A DNA stretch of 42,480 bases from DASUXA01 sp036378155 (GTDB lineage Bacteria; Actinomycetota; Actinomycetes; Mycobacteriales; Micromonosporaceae), in the NCBI GenBank assembly GCA_036378155.1, contig DASUXA010000091.1:1-42480 (forward strand). The letters run 5' to 3'. The translations under genes and the position numbers were made by a program. The notes under the pieces were generated by a model that was not told the DNA's origin, searched no databases, and saw only the letters and a program-made list of their open reading frames with translations. Positions 17,128 through 25,695 of this stretch are shown piece by piece (the first letter of the stretch is position 1; every line of letters starts with the position of its first letter).

Positions 17128-17228
17128 TGCACAATCATGCGCGAAAGAACCCGCCAACGTCGAACCCGGTGCGCGAAGACGTTCCGCCTGCTGGCGTACC
17201 ATGCGCGGCGCATGCAGAATGATGCGCG
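17128..17228. promoter_or_regulatory. Candidate DeoR-type operator region with a 16-bp direct repeat
   Basis: TGCACAATCATGCGCG (17128-17143) and TGCAGAATGATGCGCG (17213-17228) match at 14 of 16 positions in the same orientation, 85 bp apart, in the intergenic region between the DeoR-type gene and the ROK kinase gene. A palindrome ATGCGC-G-GCGCAT (17201-17213) overlaps the second copy. DeoR-family repressors commonly bind widely spaced direct repeats and can loop DNA. Binding is inferred. Confidence 0.6.
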
Positions 17229-17298
17229 CGAACCGGCGTCCACGCGCCGGTACGAGCAGAATCGCCCCGGGCGGGGCTCGAACCAGCACGGAGGCGGC

Positions 17299-18243
17299 GT
17301 GGGGCAGATCGGGGATTCGCCCCGCCCGCCGGTCGCGATCGCGGTCGACGTCGGCGGTACCAGCATCAAAGGCGCCCTGATCGACCCAGCCGGGACGGTC
17401 CGGCACACCGCACGGTTCCCGACCCGCGCCGAGCGTGGACCGGACGCGGTCGTCGACACCGTGGTCGAGGCGGGCAGCGAACTCGCCGGTACCGCCCGCG
17501 ACCTCGGCTTCGCCCCGGTCGCCGTCGGCGTCGCGGTACCGGGCGTGGTCGACGAGGAGCAGGGCGTCGCGGTCTGGTCGGCGAACCTCGGGCTGCGCCA
17601 GGTACCGCTGCGCGATCTGGTCGCCGAGCGGCTCGGGGTACCCACCGCGCTCGGTCACGACGTGCGGGCCGGCGGCTTGGCGGAGGCGCGACTGGGCGCG
17701 GCACGCGGGGCGCGGCACGTCCTGTTCGTGGCGATCGGCACCGGGATCGCCGGGGTACACCTCGTCGGCGGTCGCGGGCACGCCGGGGCGCACGGCGCGG
17801 CCGGCGAGATCGGGCATGTGGTGGTACGACCGGGCGGACCGGGGTGTGGGTGCGGCACGCGCGGCTGCCTGGAGGCGGTCGCGTCGGCGGCAGCTGTGGG
17901 TCGGGCGTACACGACGCGCACCGGGCGACCGGCGACCGCCGCCGAGGTCGCGGCACGCGCGGCGAACGGCGAACCGGACGCGGTCGAGGTGTGGCGGGAA
18001 GCGGTGGACGCTCTCGCGGACGGGCTGCTCGTCGGGCTGACGATGCTCGACCCGTCGGTCGTGGTCCTCGGCGGCGGGCTCGCCGAGGCGGGCGACCTGC
18101 TGCTCACGCCGCTGCGCCGAGCGGTCGAGGCGCGGCTCACCTTCCAGCGCATGCCGGAACTGGTCCGCGCGGAACTCGGCGATCGTGCCGGCTGCCTCGG
18201 CGCCGGGCTGCTCGCCCTGTCGCTGATCGAGGAGGAGCGATGA
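17299..18243 (+). CDS. ROK-family sugar kinase (probable amino-sugar or glucose kinase)
   Basis: 314 residues. ATP site AVDVGGTSIKGALID (15-29), catalytic Asp121 in ALGHDVRAG, AIGTGIAGVHLVGG, EIGH (170-173) and the ROK zinc motif CGCGTRGC (183-190) followed by LE are all present, so it should be active. Next to nagA, an N-acetylglucosamine or N-acetylmannosamine kinase role is the natural inference, although ROK specificity cannot be read from these motifs. GTG 17299 is used because GGAGG sits 4 nt upstream; the frame is open to an ATG at 17212, which falls inside the operator repeat. It overlaps nagA by ATGA, forming a two-gene operon. Confidence 0.9.
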   Translation: MGQIGDSPRPPVAIAVDVGGTSIKGALIDPAGTVRHTARFPTRAERGPDAVVDTVVEAGSELAGTARDLGFAPVAVGVAVPGVVDEEQGVAVWSANLGLRQVPLRDLVAERLGVPTALGHDVRAGGLAEARLGAARGARHVLFVAIGTGIAGVHLVGGRGHAGAHGAAGEIGHVVVRPGGPGCGCGTRGCLEAVASAAAVGRAYTTRTGRPATAAEVAARAANGEPDAVEVWREAVDALADGLLVGLTMLDPSVVVLGGGLAEAGDLLLTPLRRAVEARLTFQRMPELVRAELGDRAGCLGAGLLALSLIEEER

Positions 18244-19340
18244 CCGAGGTACCGACCGGCCGGGTGGTGACGCCGGACGGGGTGCTCGACTCCGGTGTCG
18301 TCGAGGTGGACGGCGAGCGGATCACGGCGGTGCGCGACGACGGTCCGGGCGGCGACACCTGGCTGGTACCGGGCTTCGTGGACATCCACGTACACGGGGG
18401 CGGCGGGCACACGTTCACCACGGGCGACGCGGAGTCGGCTCGCGAGGCGGCACGGTTCCACCTCGGGCACGGCACCACCACGCTGCTCGCCAGCCTGGTC
18501 AGTTCGCCGTACCCGCTGATGCTCGCCGCGACCAGGGCGTTCGCGGCGCTGGTCGGCGAGGGCGTGATCGCCGGTGTGCACTACGAGGGGCCGTACCTGT
18601 CGCAGGTCCGGTGCGGCGCGCAGAACCCGGAGCACCTGCGCGACCCGTCGCTGACCGAACTCGCCGACCTGGTCGAAGCGGGTGCCGGCGCGGTACGGAT
18701 GGTGACCGTCGCGCCGGAGCGGGACGGCGCGCTGGACGCGATCCGCTGGCTGGTCGCACACGGTGTGGTGGCGGCGGTGGGGCACACCGACGCCACGTAC
18801 GAGCAGACCCTGGCGGCGGTCGCCGCGGGCGCCACGGTCGGCACCCACGTCTTCAACGGCATGCGTCCGCCGCACCACCGTCAGCCGGGTCCGGTGTACG
18901 CGCTGCTCGGCGCGCCGCAGGTGACCTGCGAACTGGTGGCTGACGGGGTACACCTGCACGACGGCACGCTCGCCTTCGCCGCGTCGGTCGCCGGTCCGCG
19001 CCGCACCGCCCTGATCACGGACGCGATCGCCGCCGCCGGAGCCGCGGACGGCGAGTACGACCTGGGCGGGCAGCGGGTCACCGTCGCCGACGGAGTAGCC
19101 CGGTTGAGTCGCGACGGGGCGATCGCGGGCAGCACCCTGACGATGGACGCGGCGCTGCGCCGCGCGGTACACGCCGGACTGTCGATGACCGACGCCTGCC
19201 GGGCAGCCGCCACCACCCCGGCTGCCGCGATCGGGCTCACCGATCGCGGGGCGCTCGTCGCCGGGCTGCGCGCGGACCTCGTCGAACTCGACGCCGACCT
19301 GGGGGTACTGCGGGTGATGCGGGGCGGGACCTGGGTCTGA
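18240..19340 (+). CDS. nagA: N-acetylglucosamine-6-phosphate deacetylase
   Basis: Cytoplasmic amidohydrolase removing acetate from GlcNAc-6-phosphate. 366 residues, the normal length. Metal and active-site residues: His50-Val-His52 in the GFVDIHVHGGGG segment, Glu116 in HYEGPYL, His182 in GHTDATY, His203 in THVFNGM and catalytic Asp261 in LITDAIAAAG. ATG 18240 overlaps the ROK stop (ATGA) and is preceded by GAGGAG. No nagB or PTS genes follow; uptake may be elsewhere, possibly through an ABC system energised by the MsiK-like ATPase at 35849. The pathway and operon are clear. Confidence 0.95.
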   Translation: MTEVPTGRVVTPDGVLDSGVVEVDGERITAVRDDGPGGDTWLVPGFVDIHVHGGGGHTFTTGDAESAREAARFHLGHGTTTLLASLVSSPYPLMLAATRAFAALVGEGVIAGVHYEGPYLSQVRCGAQNPEHLRDPSLTELADLVEAGAGAVRMVTVAPERDGALDAIRWLVAHGVVAAVGHTDATYEQTLAAVAAGATVGTHVFNGMRPPHHRQPGPVYALLGAPQVTCELVADGVHLHDGTLAFAASVAGPRRTALITDAIAAAGAADGEYDLGGQRVTVADGVARLSRDGAIAGSTLTMDAALRRAVHAGLSMTDACRAAATTPAAAIGLTDRGALVAGLRADLVELDADLGVLRVMRGGTWV

Positions 19341-19383
19341 ACCGCCTCGGCGATGTGTCGCTGTCGCGCGAGCTGTCCTGCGG

Positions 19384-20619
19384 CTAGCGGGTCGCGAGGC
19401 GGCGCACCGCGAAACCGACGCTGCCCACCGCGAGGACCGCGACCCCGGCGAGCACGCTGTGCCACGGCAGCGACAGGGCCAGGACGGCGCAGCCGACCAG
19501 ACCGAGCGCCGCGAGCGCCTGTACCGGCAGCCGACGACCCGGCTCGCGACCCAGCGTCAACGCGCTCAGGTTCGCGATCCCGTAGTACACCAGCACGGTG
19601 CAGGACGAGAACCCGATCGCGGTGCGGATGTCGCCGAACGCGACCAGCCCGAGGACGGCGACCGCGACCGCGATCTCGGCGTAGTGCGGCACCCGGTACC
19701 GGGGATGCACCGCCGCGAGCACCCGCGGCAGGTCGTGTCGCCGCGCCATCGCCAGGGTGGTCCGCGCGACCCCGGCGAGCAGCGCCAGCAGTACCCCGGT
19801 GACCGCGACACCGGCGCCCACCCGGACCAGCCAGGCGAGACCCGGCTGCCCGGCTACCCGTACCACGTCGGCCAGCGGGGCGGTCGCCGCCGCCAGCCGA
19901 GCCGGTCCCAGCACCGCCAGGGCGGTCGCCCCGACCACCAGGTACACCCCGAGCACGACACCCAACGCGGTGGGGACGGCGCGCGGAATGGTGCGCTCCG
20001 GATCGCGTACCTCCTCGCCCAGCGTGGCGACCCGGGCGTACCCGGCGAACGCGAAGAACAACAGCCCGGCGGCGCCGAGCACGCCGCGCGGACCGGTGAC
20101 CCCGCCGCCGACCCCGGTCGGGTGTCCGCCGCTCAGCCCGAGCACCACGACCGTGACGAGTACCAGCAGGGTCAGCGCGACCAGCCAACGGGTGGCGGTC
20201 ATGGTCTTCGCGACCCCGAGCAGGTTGATCGCGGTGACCACGATCACCGCGACGATCGCGACCGGGCGCGCCTGCGCGGGCCACAGGTACTCCCCGACGG
20301 TCAACGCCATCGCCGCGCAACTGGCGGTCTTGCCGGCGACGAAACCCCAGCCCGCCAGGAAACCGGCGCAGTCGCCGAGGCGTCGCCGACCGTACACGTA
20401 GGTGCCGCCGGACTCCGGGTACCGGGCGGCCAGCCGAGCCGAACTCGTCGCGTTGCAGAACGCCACCACCCCGGCGACCGCCAGCGCGATCAGCATGCCC
20501 AGCCCGCCCGCCTCGGCGGTGGCGGGAGCGAACGCGACGAACACTCCGGCGCCGAGCATCGAGCCGAGCCCGAGCACCACCGCGTCACGCATGCCGAGGC
20601 GGCGCTCCAACGTGGTCAC
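19384..20619 (-). CDS. APC-superfamily amino acid permease
   Basis: 411 residues with about twelve hydrophobic helices. The first helix carries the APC signature GLGSMLGAGVFVAFAPA, where the unwound G-S-M-L-G-A-G binds the substrate alpha-carboxyl group, and the following YPESGGTYVYGRRRLG loop and FFAFAGYARVATLGEEVRDPERTIPRA are equally typical. The carried amino acid cannot be inferred. GTG 20619 overlaps the stop of the upstream PAP2 gene by GTGA; the three genes DUF1232, PAP2 and APC thus form one transcript with coupled translation. Functional linkage among them is not obvious. Confidence 0.92.
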   Translation of the reverse strand: MTTLERRLGMRDAVVLGLGSMLGAGVFVAFAPATAEAGGLGMLIALAVAGVVAFCNATSSARLAARYPESGGTYVYGRRRLGDCAGFLAGWGFVAGKTASCAAMALTVGEYLWPAQARPVAIVAVIVVTAINLLGVAKTMTATRWLVALTLLVLVTVVVLGLSGGHPTGVGGGVTGPRGVLGAAGLLFFAFAGYARVATLGEEVRDPERTIPRAVPTALGVVLGVYLVVGATALAVLGPARLAAATAPLADVVRVAGQPGLAWLVRVGAGVAVTGVLLALLAGVARTTLAMARRHDLPRVLAAVHPRYRVPHYAEIAVAVAVLGLVAFGDIRTAIGFSSCTVLVYYGIANLSALTLGREPGRRLPVQALAALGLVGCAVLALSLPWHSVLAGVAVLAVGSVGFAVRRLATR

Positions 20620-21356
20620 GTCCGTGCCTCCGGCTCGTCGGTGCGCGCCTGCCGGGGTGCCGGCTCGTCGGCGTGCGCCTGGCGGGGCGCCGGCTCGTCC
20701 CACGGCACCCGGCGCATCATCCGGTCGAGGATCAGCCCGGTCAGGAGCCCGGCGACGGTATCGGTGAACCAGTGGTACCCGAGGTACACGGTGGTCACGC
20801 AGAGCACGGTCGGCGGCGCCACCCGCAGCGCGACGCGCAGTCGGTCGGACAGCCACGGGGCGAGCAGCAGGGCGAGGACCCCGTACCAGACGATCGCGTT
20901 GGCGACGTGACCCGACGGGTACGAGTCGCCGCCCCCGCCGAACAGTTCCGGATGCGCGACCTGGATGTTGTGCGGGGCGGGTCGATCGGTCAGATCCTTG
21001 AACGGCTTGAGCAGCCCGTACGTCAGCGCGAACGCGACCAGGACCGGCAGCAGCGGTCGGATGGTGCGACGCCGCCACGCGAACCACCCGGCGATCGCCA
21101 AGGACACCGCGACCAGCGCGCCGCCCTGACCGAGCCGGTTGCCGACCTTCGCCAGGAACAACCCGACGCTCGACCAGTGCGCCTGGCACCAGTCGCGTAC
21201 CGCCACGTCCACGCTGGTCAGTGCACCGGTGGCGAGGATCGCGGTGAGCGCGACCAGCGCCGCCACCAGCAGCGCGTCGAACCACCAGCCGGTCGGGCGT
21301 ACCGGTCGCCAGGCGATCCGCCGCGCCGGGCGCGGCGTGGTCCGGGTGCCGGTCAC
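20616..21356 (-). CDS. PAP2-superfamily membrane phosphatase
   Basis: 246 residues, six predicted helices. The three phosphatase motifs are present: KDLTDRP (variant of KxxxxxxRP), YPSGH, and YLGYHWFTD (the third motif, with catalytic His and Asp but lacking the usual leading Ser-Arg). Enzymes of this type hydrolyse phosphatidic acid, undecaprenyl pyrophosphate or related lipids at the outer face of the membrane. The C-terminus has a near repeat (DEPAPRQAHA/DEPAPRQART), a charged cytoplasmic tail. GTG 21356 overlaps the previous gene by GTGA. Confidence 0.9.
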   Translation of the reverse strand: MTGTRTTPRPARRIAWRPVRPTGWWFDALLVAALVALTAILATGALTSVDVAVRDWCQAHWSSVGLFLAKVGNRLGQGGALVAVSLAIAGWFAWRRRTIRPLLPVLVAFALTYGLLKPFKDLTDRPAPHNIQVAHPELFGGGGDSYPSGHVANAIVWYGVLALLLAPWLSDRLRVALRVAPPTVLCVTTVYLGYHWFTDTVAGLLTGLILDRMMRRVPWDEPAPRQAHADEPAPRQARTDEPEART

Positions 21357-21772
21357 GACGTGCCCACCGGGTCGATGCGGCACAGCGCGCACAGCGCGGC
21401 GAAGCCGTCCGCGGTACCGGGCCAGTGCCGGCGCAGCGCCTCGACCCCGGCACGCCGGGCGACCGAGCGCAGCACGAGCGCCACCACGATCGCGTCGTCG
21501 GCGTACCCGAGCACGGGCACGAAGTCGGGTACCAGGTCGATCGGCATCGCCAGGTACGCCGCCAGCAGCGCCAGCCGTACCCGTACGCCGCCCGGCAGCG
21601 ACCGGTCGGCGGTCAGCCGCCCGACCAGCCGGAGCAGGTCGGGCAGCAGGCGCAGGGCGGTCGACAGGGACACGCCGCGCGGGCGTACCACCGCCAGGGC
21701 GGCGATCATCAGCAGCCACAGCAGCAGGAGCCCGGCGATGACACCGACGGCGATCCTGAGCGCGGCACCCAC
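21353..21772 (-). CDS. DUF1232 (YkvA-like) membrane protein
   Basis: 139 residues. A membrane helix at about 8-28 (VGVIAGLLLLWLLMIAALAVV) precedes the DUF1232 core, whose diagnostic piece AAYLAMPIDLVPDFVPVLGYADDAIVV is complete. Function is unknown; YkvA-type proteins are membrane-associated. It is first in an operon with PAP2 and APC genes. GTG 21772 lies 6 nt after TAGGGT (21784-21779), again a leaderless pattern. Confidence 0.87.
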   Translation of the reverse strand: MGAALRIAVGVIAGLLLLWLLMIAALAVVRPRGVSLSTALRLLPDLLRLVGRLTADRSLPGGVRVRLALLAAYLAMPIDLVPDFVPVLGYADDAIVVALVLRSVARRAGVEALRRHWPGTADGFAALCALCRIDPVGTS

Positions 21773-21795
21773 GGTCCCACCCTAGCGAGCGGTGA

Positions 21796-23547
21796 TCAGG
21801 TGGTACCGCCAGCCGGGGGCGGGGTGTCGAGCGCGTCGTCCCGGTGCGGTTCGTCCCGCCCGGTTCCGGTGATCGTCCGTCCGACCAAGGCGCCCAGTCC
21901 CGCGCGGGTCGCGACCACCACCAGGCGCTCGCCGGGGCTGAGCCGCCGGTCGGTCGGCGGAGCCGACACCGCGCTGCGACCGTCGGCGCTGAGCAGGGCG
22001 ATCACGCGGAGCTCGGCGATGGCGTACGCGACCGACAACGGCGCGCCGTCGAGCACCGAATCCGCCGCCACCAGGACCTGCGCGATGACCAGCAGGCGGC
22101 GACCCACCGGTACGGTGCCGATCACGTCGCGCTCCAGCATGGCTGCCGCGAACACCGGTGCCGCCAGGTACGACACGCTGCGCGAACTGGTGATGCCGAA
22201 GGTGCGTTCGACCCGGTGCGCGAAGTCGCCGTCGAACAGGCGCAGGACGACCCGCAGGTCGTCGCGCGACTGTCGGGCGGTCAGCGCCGCTTCGAGGTTC
22301 GTCACGTCGTCGGTGGACACCACGACCAGGGCACGCGCGGTGCGTACCGAGGCGGCGCGCAGGGTCTCCTCGCGACCGGCGTCGCCCACGATCAGCGGGA
22401 TGCCCAGCTCGCGTGCGGTCCCCGCGCCGCGCGCGGTCGCCGACCGGTCGATCGCCACCACCTGGACACCGGTTTCGTGCAGGTACCGGATGATCCTGGT
22501 GCCCACGTTGCCGAGCCCGACCACCACCACGTGGTCGGAGACCGGGCCGCGCAGCCGACCGAGCGCCAGCGCCAGTCGCGCGTTGACCGCCGCGTCGACC
22601 ACCGCCGCGGTGATCACCGGGATCATCGCGAGTCCGACCAGCGTGATCACGGTCTGGAGCAGCTTCTCCGGCGCGGACAGGGTGAGGTCGGCGTTACCGC
22701 CGCCGACCGCGGTCAGGATGGTGACGTACGCCGCGCCCCACACGCTGAGCTTGTCGTCCAGCGTCGCGAGCAGGGCGGTACCGGCGACCAGCAGCCCGGC
22801 GAGGGCGAGGGCGGCGACCCTGAGTTTGCGGCTGACCAGGGAGCGCAGCAGGTCGAGACCGGTTGCGAACGGTCGCCGCCGGCGTCCGGTACCGGCGTCC
22901 GCGCTGGTGCCGGACGCGACGGCGAGGACCAGGTCGGCGCGCGACGGGTCGGTCGGCAGCAGCACCGGTTCGGTACCGCTGGTGTCGGCGAGCCCGCACA
23001 CCACGTCGCCGGGCGAGACGTCGTCGCGACGCGCGACGACCAGGGTGCGTCCGGGCAGCCGTACCGAGGTCGGGGTGACCCGTCCGAGCGCGGCGGCGGC
23101 GAAGGCGGGCGCCGCCATCTCGGCGTCGGACAGCACCGTACAGTCGCCCAGCAGTCGCCGGACCGCGTGACCGAGGCTGGTGTTGAACATCCGGATGACG
23201 ACCCGTACGCCCGGGTTGAGTTCCTGTGCCAGCAGCGCCGCCTGGATGTTGCCGACGTCGTCCTGCCGGACCATCGCGATCGCGGTCGCCCTGCCGATAC
23301 CGGCGGCGTTCAGCGCCTCGGCGTCCAGGCGCGGCGCCTCCACGATCCGCACCCCGGGCAGCGCCGCGATCCGGGGACCGTAGTTGACCCGCGCGGCGGA
23401 CAGCACGACGGTGATTTTCGCCTGGTACCGGGTGACCAGCTCGTCGCAGACCCGCAACGCGAGCGGGTCGTCGCCGCACACCACGAAATGCGCGTCGGTC
23501 GGCAGCGGGGTACGCCTGGGGCGGGGCAACCACGATCGTGTCGACAC
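21796..23547 (-). CDS. Double-RCK (TrkA-N) protein with a two-helix channel-like core and a degenerate filter
   Basis: 583 residues: a first Rossmann-like RCK domain (~18-140, with GDDPLA where the dinucleotide loop would be), a TrkA-C-like stretch (~155-212), membrane helix ~243-262, re-entrant pore-loop region ~270-290, helix ~296-317, and a second RCK domain (~336-460; intact VVVGLGNVGTR loop) with its own TrkA-C. This is the layout of prokaryotic 2-TM potassium channels with RCK domains on both sides. The expected T-V-G-Y-G filter is replaced by T-A-V-G-G-G-N-A-D, so K+ selectivity is doubtful. GTG 23547 is 6 nt downstream of TACCAT (23559-23554). Confidence 0.85.
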   Translation of the reverse strand: MSTRSWLPRPRRTPLPTDAHFVVCGDDPLALRVCDELVTRYQAKITVVLSAARVNYGPRIAALPGVRIVEAPRLDAEALNAAGIGRATAIAMVRQDDVGNIQAALLAQELNPGVRVVIRMFNTSLGHAVRRLLGDCTVLSDAEMAAPAFAAAALGRVTPTSVRLPGRTLVVARRDDVSPGDVVCGLADTSGTEPVLLPTDPSRADLVLAVASGTSADAGTGRRRRPFATGLDLLRSLVSRKLRVAALALAGLLVAGTALLATLDDKLSVWGAAYVTILTAVGGGNADLTLSAPEKLLQTVITLVGLAMIPVITAAVVDAAVNARLALALGRLRGPVSDHVVVVGLGNVGTRIIRYLHETGVQVVAIDRSATARGAGTARELGIPLIVGDAGREETLRAASVRTARALVVVSTDDVTNLEAALTARQSRDDLRVVLRLFDGDFAHRVERTFGITSSRSVSYLAAPVFAAAMLERDVIGTVPVGRRLLVIAQVLVAADSVLDGAPLSVAYAIAELRVIALLSADGRSAVSAPPTDRRLSPGERLVVVATRAGLGALVGRTITGTGRDEPHRDDALDTPPPAGGTT

Positions 23548-23575
23548 CCCTGGATGGTATCGACGCTCGACGAAC

Positions 23576-24202
23576 TCAGGTGCTGCTGTGCTCGCTGCGG
23601 TTGGCGCGTACGTGCCGGCGTACCGCCCACCCGACCAGCGCGAGCACCACGATCGCGGCGACCGCGATGGCGGCGTCGCGCCCGACGGTCTTCTCGATCG
23701 CCTGGTACGAGTTGCCGGCGAGGTACCCGAGCAGCACGCACCCGACGCCCCAGATCAGACCGCCCGCCGCGTTGTACGCGAGGAACTTGAGGTAGGGCAT
23801 CCTGGACAGTCCGGCGAGCGCGGGCATCACGGCGCGGAAGAACGCCACGAACCGCCCGAGGAACACCGCCACGCCGCCGCGCCGGGCGAGCAGTTCGCGC
23901 GCCTCGTCGACGCGCTTGCCGCGCCGCCGGATCGCCCTGGTGTTCAGGATCTTCGGACCGACCCGGGCACCGACCTCGTACCCGACGGTGTCGCCGACCA
24001 CGGCGGCGAGCACGACCACCGCCGCCATCCCGTACACCGAGGTCATGCCCCGACTCGCGGCGACGCCGCCGAGCACGGCGGCGGTCTCGCCCGGTACCAC
24101 GAACCCGAAGAACAGCGCGTCCTCGGCGAAGACCAGACCACCGACGACCAGGTACACGATGCTGGGCGGCAGGTCGAGGAGCCGGGCGAGGACGTGACTC
24201 AT
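23576..24202 (-). CDS. DedA-family membrane protein
   Basis: 208 residues, VTT/SNARE-associated domain. Landmarks: the early acidic residues in FAEDALFFGFVVPGE, the amphipathic helix region GDTVGYEVGARVG, and GGVAVFLGRFVAFFRAVMPALAG with the conserved arginines. DedA proteins flip polyprenyl-phosphate or phospholipids across the membrane in several bacteria; which one here is unknown. The C-terminus is a cytoplasmic basic tail. The gene ends 29 bp before the channel-like gene's start and could share its transcript. Confidence 0.92.
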   Translation of the reverse strand: MSHVLARLLDLPPSIVYLVVGGLVFAEDALFFGFVVPGETAAVLGGVAASRGMTSVYGMAAVVVLAAVVGDTVGYEVGARVGPKILNTRAIRRRGKRVDEARELLARRGGVAVFLGRFVAFFRAVMPALAGLSRMPYLKFLAYNAAGGLIWGVGCVLLGYLAGNSYQAIEKTVGRDAAIAVAAIVVLALVGWAVRRHVRANRSEHSST

Positions 24203-24270
24203 GGTCCCCGCTGTGCCCGGCGCGGCGACGGTTCACACGCCGACGACCCGCCGGGTACCGCGTTTCGGCG

Positions 24271-24301
24271 TTGACTCTGACGTCGCGTGAGGCTCCAGGC
24301 T
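24271..24301 (+). promoter_or_regulatory. MerR-type promoter of the TipA-like gene
   Basis: TTGACT (24271-24276) and CAGGCT (24296-24301) are separated by 19 nt, the over-long spacer on which MerR-family activators act by twisting DNA. The spacer contains CTGACGTCGCGTGAGG, resembling, from memory, the inverted repeat bound by TipA in Streptomyces. This supports autoregulation of the gene that follows. Confidence 0.65.
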
Positions 24302-24322
24302 GGTCGGCGGAGGTGAGGAACG

Positions 24323-25096
24323 GTGAGTTACGCGGTCGGGGAGGTCGCTCGGCTGGCCGGTGTGACGGTCCGCACGCTGCACCACTACGACGAGACCGGA
24401 TTGTTGTCGCCGAGCGGTCGCAGCGCGGCGAACTACCGCCGGTACAGCGAGGCAGACATCGAGCGGCTCCAACAGATTCTGTTCTACCGCGAACTCGGGT
24501 TCCCGTTGGAGGAGATCGCCACCATTCTCGACGACCCGGACACCGACGCGGTCGCGCACCTGTGTCGGCAACGCCGGTTGCTGATCCAGCGGATCAAACG
24601 GCTCGAGTCGATGGTGGCGGCAGTCGACCTGGCATTGGAGGCACGACAGATGGGCATGTCACTGACGCCCGAGGAACGCCTGGAGGTATTCGGCGGCTTC
24701 GACCCGAGCGAATACGCCGACGAGGCGCGCGACCGGTGGGGCGACACCGAGGCGTACCGCGAGTCGCGGCGGCGCACCGCCGGGTACACGAAGCAGGACT
24801 GGCAGCAGATCGTGGCGGCGAGCGGGGACATCGAGCGCCGGTTCGCCGAGGCGCTGCGGTCCGGTACCGCCCCGGACAGCACGCCCGCGATGGATGTCGC
24901 CGAGGAGCACCGGCAGCACCTCAGCCGGTACTTCTACGACTGCTCCCCGGCGATGCACCGGGGACTGGGCGACATGTACGTGGCTGACGAGCGGTTCACC
25001 GAGCACTACGAGCGGGTCGCTGCCGGGCTGGCGCGGTACGTGCGCGACGCGATCCACGCCAATGCCGACCGCGCCGAGGCGGCGGCGAACGGGTAG
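24323..25096 (+). CDS. tipA: TipAL-like MerR-family multidrug-sensing activator
   Basis: 257 residues. MerR winged helix at 1-70 (GEVARLAGVTVRTLHHYDETGLL), a coiled-coil dimerisation helix ~75-108, and a TipAS drug-binding domain 110-257 (LTPEERLEVFGGF, GYTKQDW, YFYDCSPAMHRGLGDMYVADERF). Cys207 in FYDC corresponds to the cysteine through which Streptomyces TipA binds thiopeptides such as thiostrepton covalently. GTG 24323 follows GGAGGTGAGG. An internal start at Met110 with its own ribosome site (see next entry) is conserved. The protein would sense cyclic thiopeptides or related compounds and activate its own promoter; no other target is visible here. Confidence 0.93.
   Translation: MSYAVGEVARLAGVTVRTLHHYDETGLLSPSGRSAANYRRYSEADIERLQQILFYRELGFPLEEIATILDDPDTDAVAHLCRQRRLLIQRIKRLESMVAAVDLALEARQMGMSLTPEERLEVFGGFDPSEYADEARDRWGDTEAYRESRRRTAGYTKQDWQQIVAASGDIERRFAEALRSGTAPDSTPAMDVAEEHRQHLSRYFYDCSPAMHRGLGDMYVADERFTEHYERVAAGLARYVRDAIHANADRAEAAANG
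24637..24652 (+). promoter_or_regulatory. Internal ribosome-binding site and start for TipAS
   Basis: GGAGG (24637-24641), 8 nt, ATG (24650-24652), in frame at codon 110 of the TipA-like gene. In Streptomyces tipA the drug-binding domain TipAS is produced separately from an internal start at the same codon. A product of 148 residues (24650-25096) without the DNA-binding domain is thus expected. Confidence 0.7.
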
Positions 25097-25182
25097 CCGA
25101 CCGACCGGATCCGGGGAAACTCGGGGTACATCCGAGGCTTTCCCGGAGGTCTACGCCGACCGCCGCCCCTAGCGTGGTCGGT

Positions 25183-25617
25183 ATGGGGGACACGCGGGGG
25201 GAAGCGGGCCGGTCGCGCTGGTGGGAGCCGGCGCGACTGGCCCGCGCGTTGCTGTTCGGCGCGGCTGGCGTCGGCGCCTGGACCGCGGTGCTCGCCGCCA
25301 CCCTGCCCGGGGAGGCGAGCGTGCGGCATTGGGCGAACGCCTGGGTGGGGCTGGACACCATGGAGGCGCTGGCGCTCGCCGCGACCGGGCTGCTGGTGCT
25401 GCGGCGGGACCCTCGGGTCGCGCCGGTCGCCGGCGCGACCGCCGCGCTGTTCCTGGTCGACGCGTGGTTCGACGTGACCACCGCGCCGGCGGGGCTGGAC
25501 TCGACGATCGCCTGGCTGTTGGCGATCGTGTTCGAGGTACCGATCGCAGTCGGCTGCGGGGTGGTCGGGTGGCGGGCGGCGACCTGGTCGCCGCAGCCGA
25601 CCCCGATCCAGCCGTGA
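25183..25617 (+). CDS. Small four-helix membrane protein of unknown function
   Basis: 144 residues. About four hydrophobic segments (ALLFGAAGVGAWTAVLAATL, MEALALAATGLLVL, VAGATAALFLVDAWF, AWLLAIVFEVPIAVGCGVVGW) with short loops. An isolated Asp in FLVDAWFDVTT lies in or beside the third helix. I do not recognise a named family, although similar proteins seem common in actinomycetes. ATG 25183 sits 7 nt after TAGCGT (25170-25175), so the mRNA is probably leaderless; a GTG at 25174 would overlap this hexamer and is less likely. Confidence 0.72.
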   Translation: MGDTRGEAGRSRWWEPARLARALLFGAAGVGAWTAVLAATLPGEASVRHWANAWVGLDTMEALALAATGLLVLRRDPRVAPVAGATAALFLVDAWFDVTTAPAGLDSTIAWLLAIVFEVPIAVGCGVVGWRAATWSPQPTPIQP

Positions 25618-25695
25618 CCCCAGACACCCGTCCTGAGCAGCGGTGATGCGCCGTACCGCGAATTAGCGGTGTGAACTGAGTCACGGGGCAAATCG

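Noticed and set aside
25183..25617. Membrane protein as a toxin or part of a secretion system
   Set aside because: Four helices and no partner gene; nothing in sequence or neighbours supports such a role.
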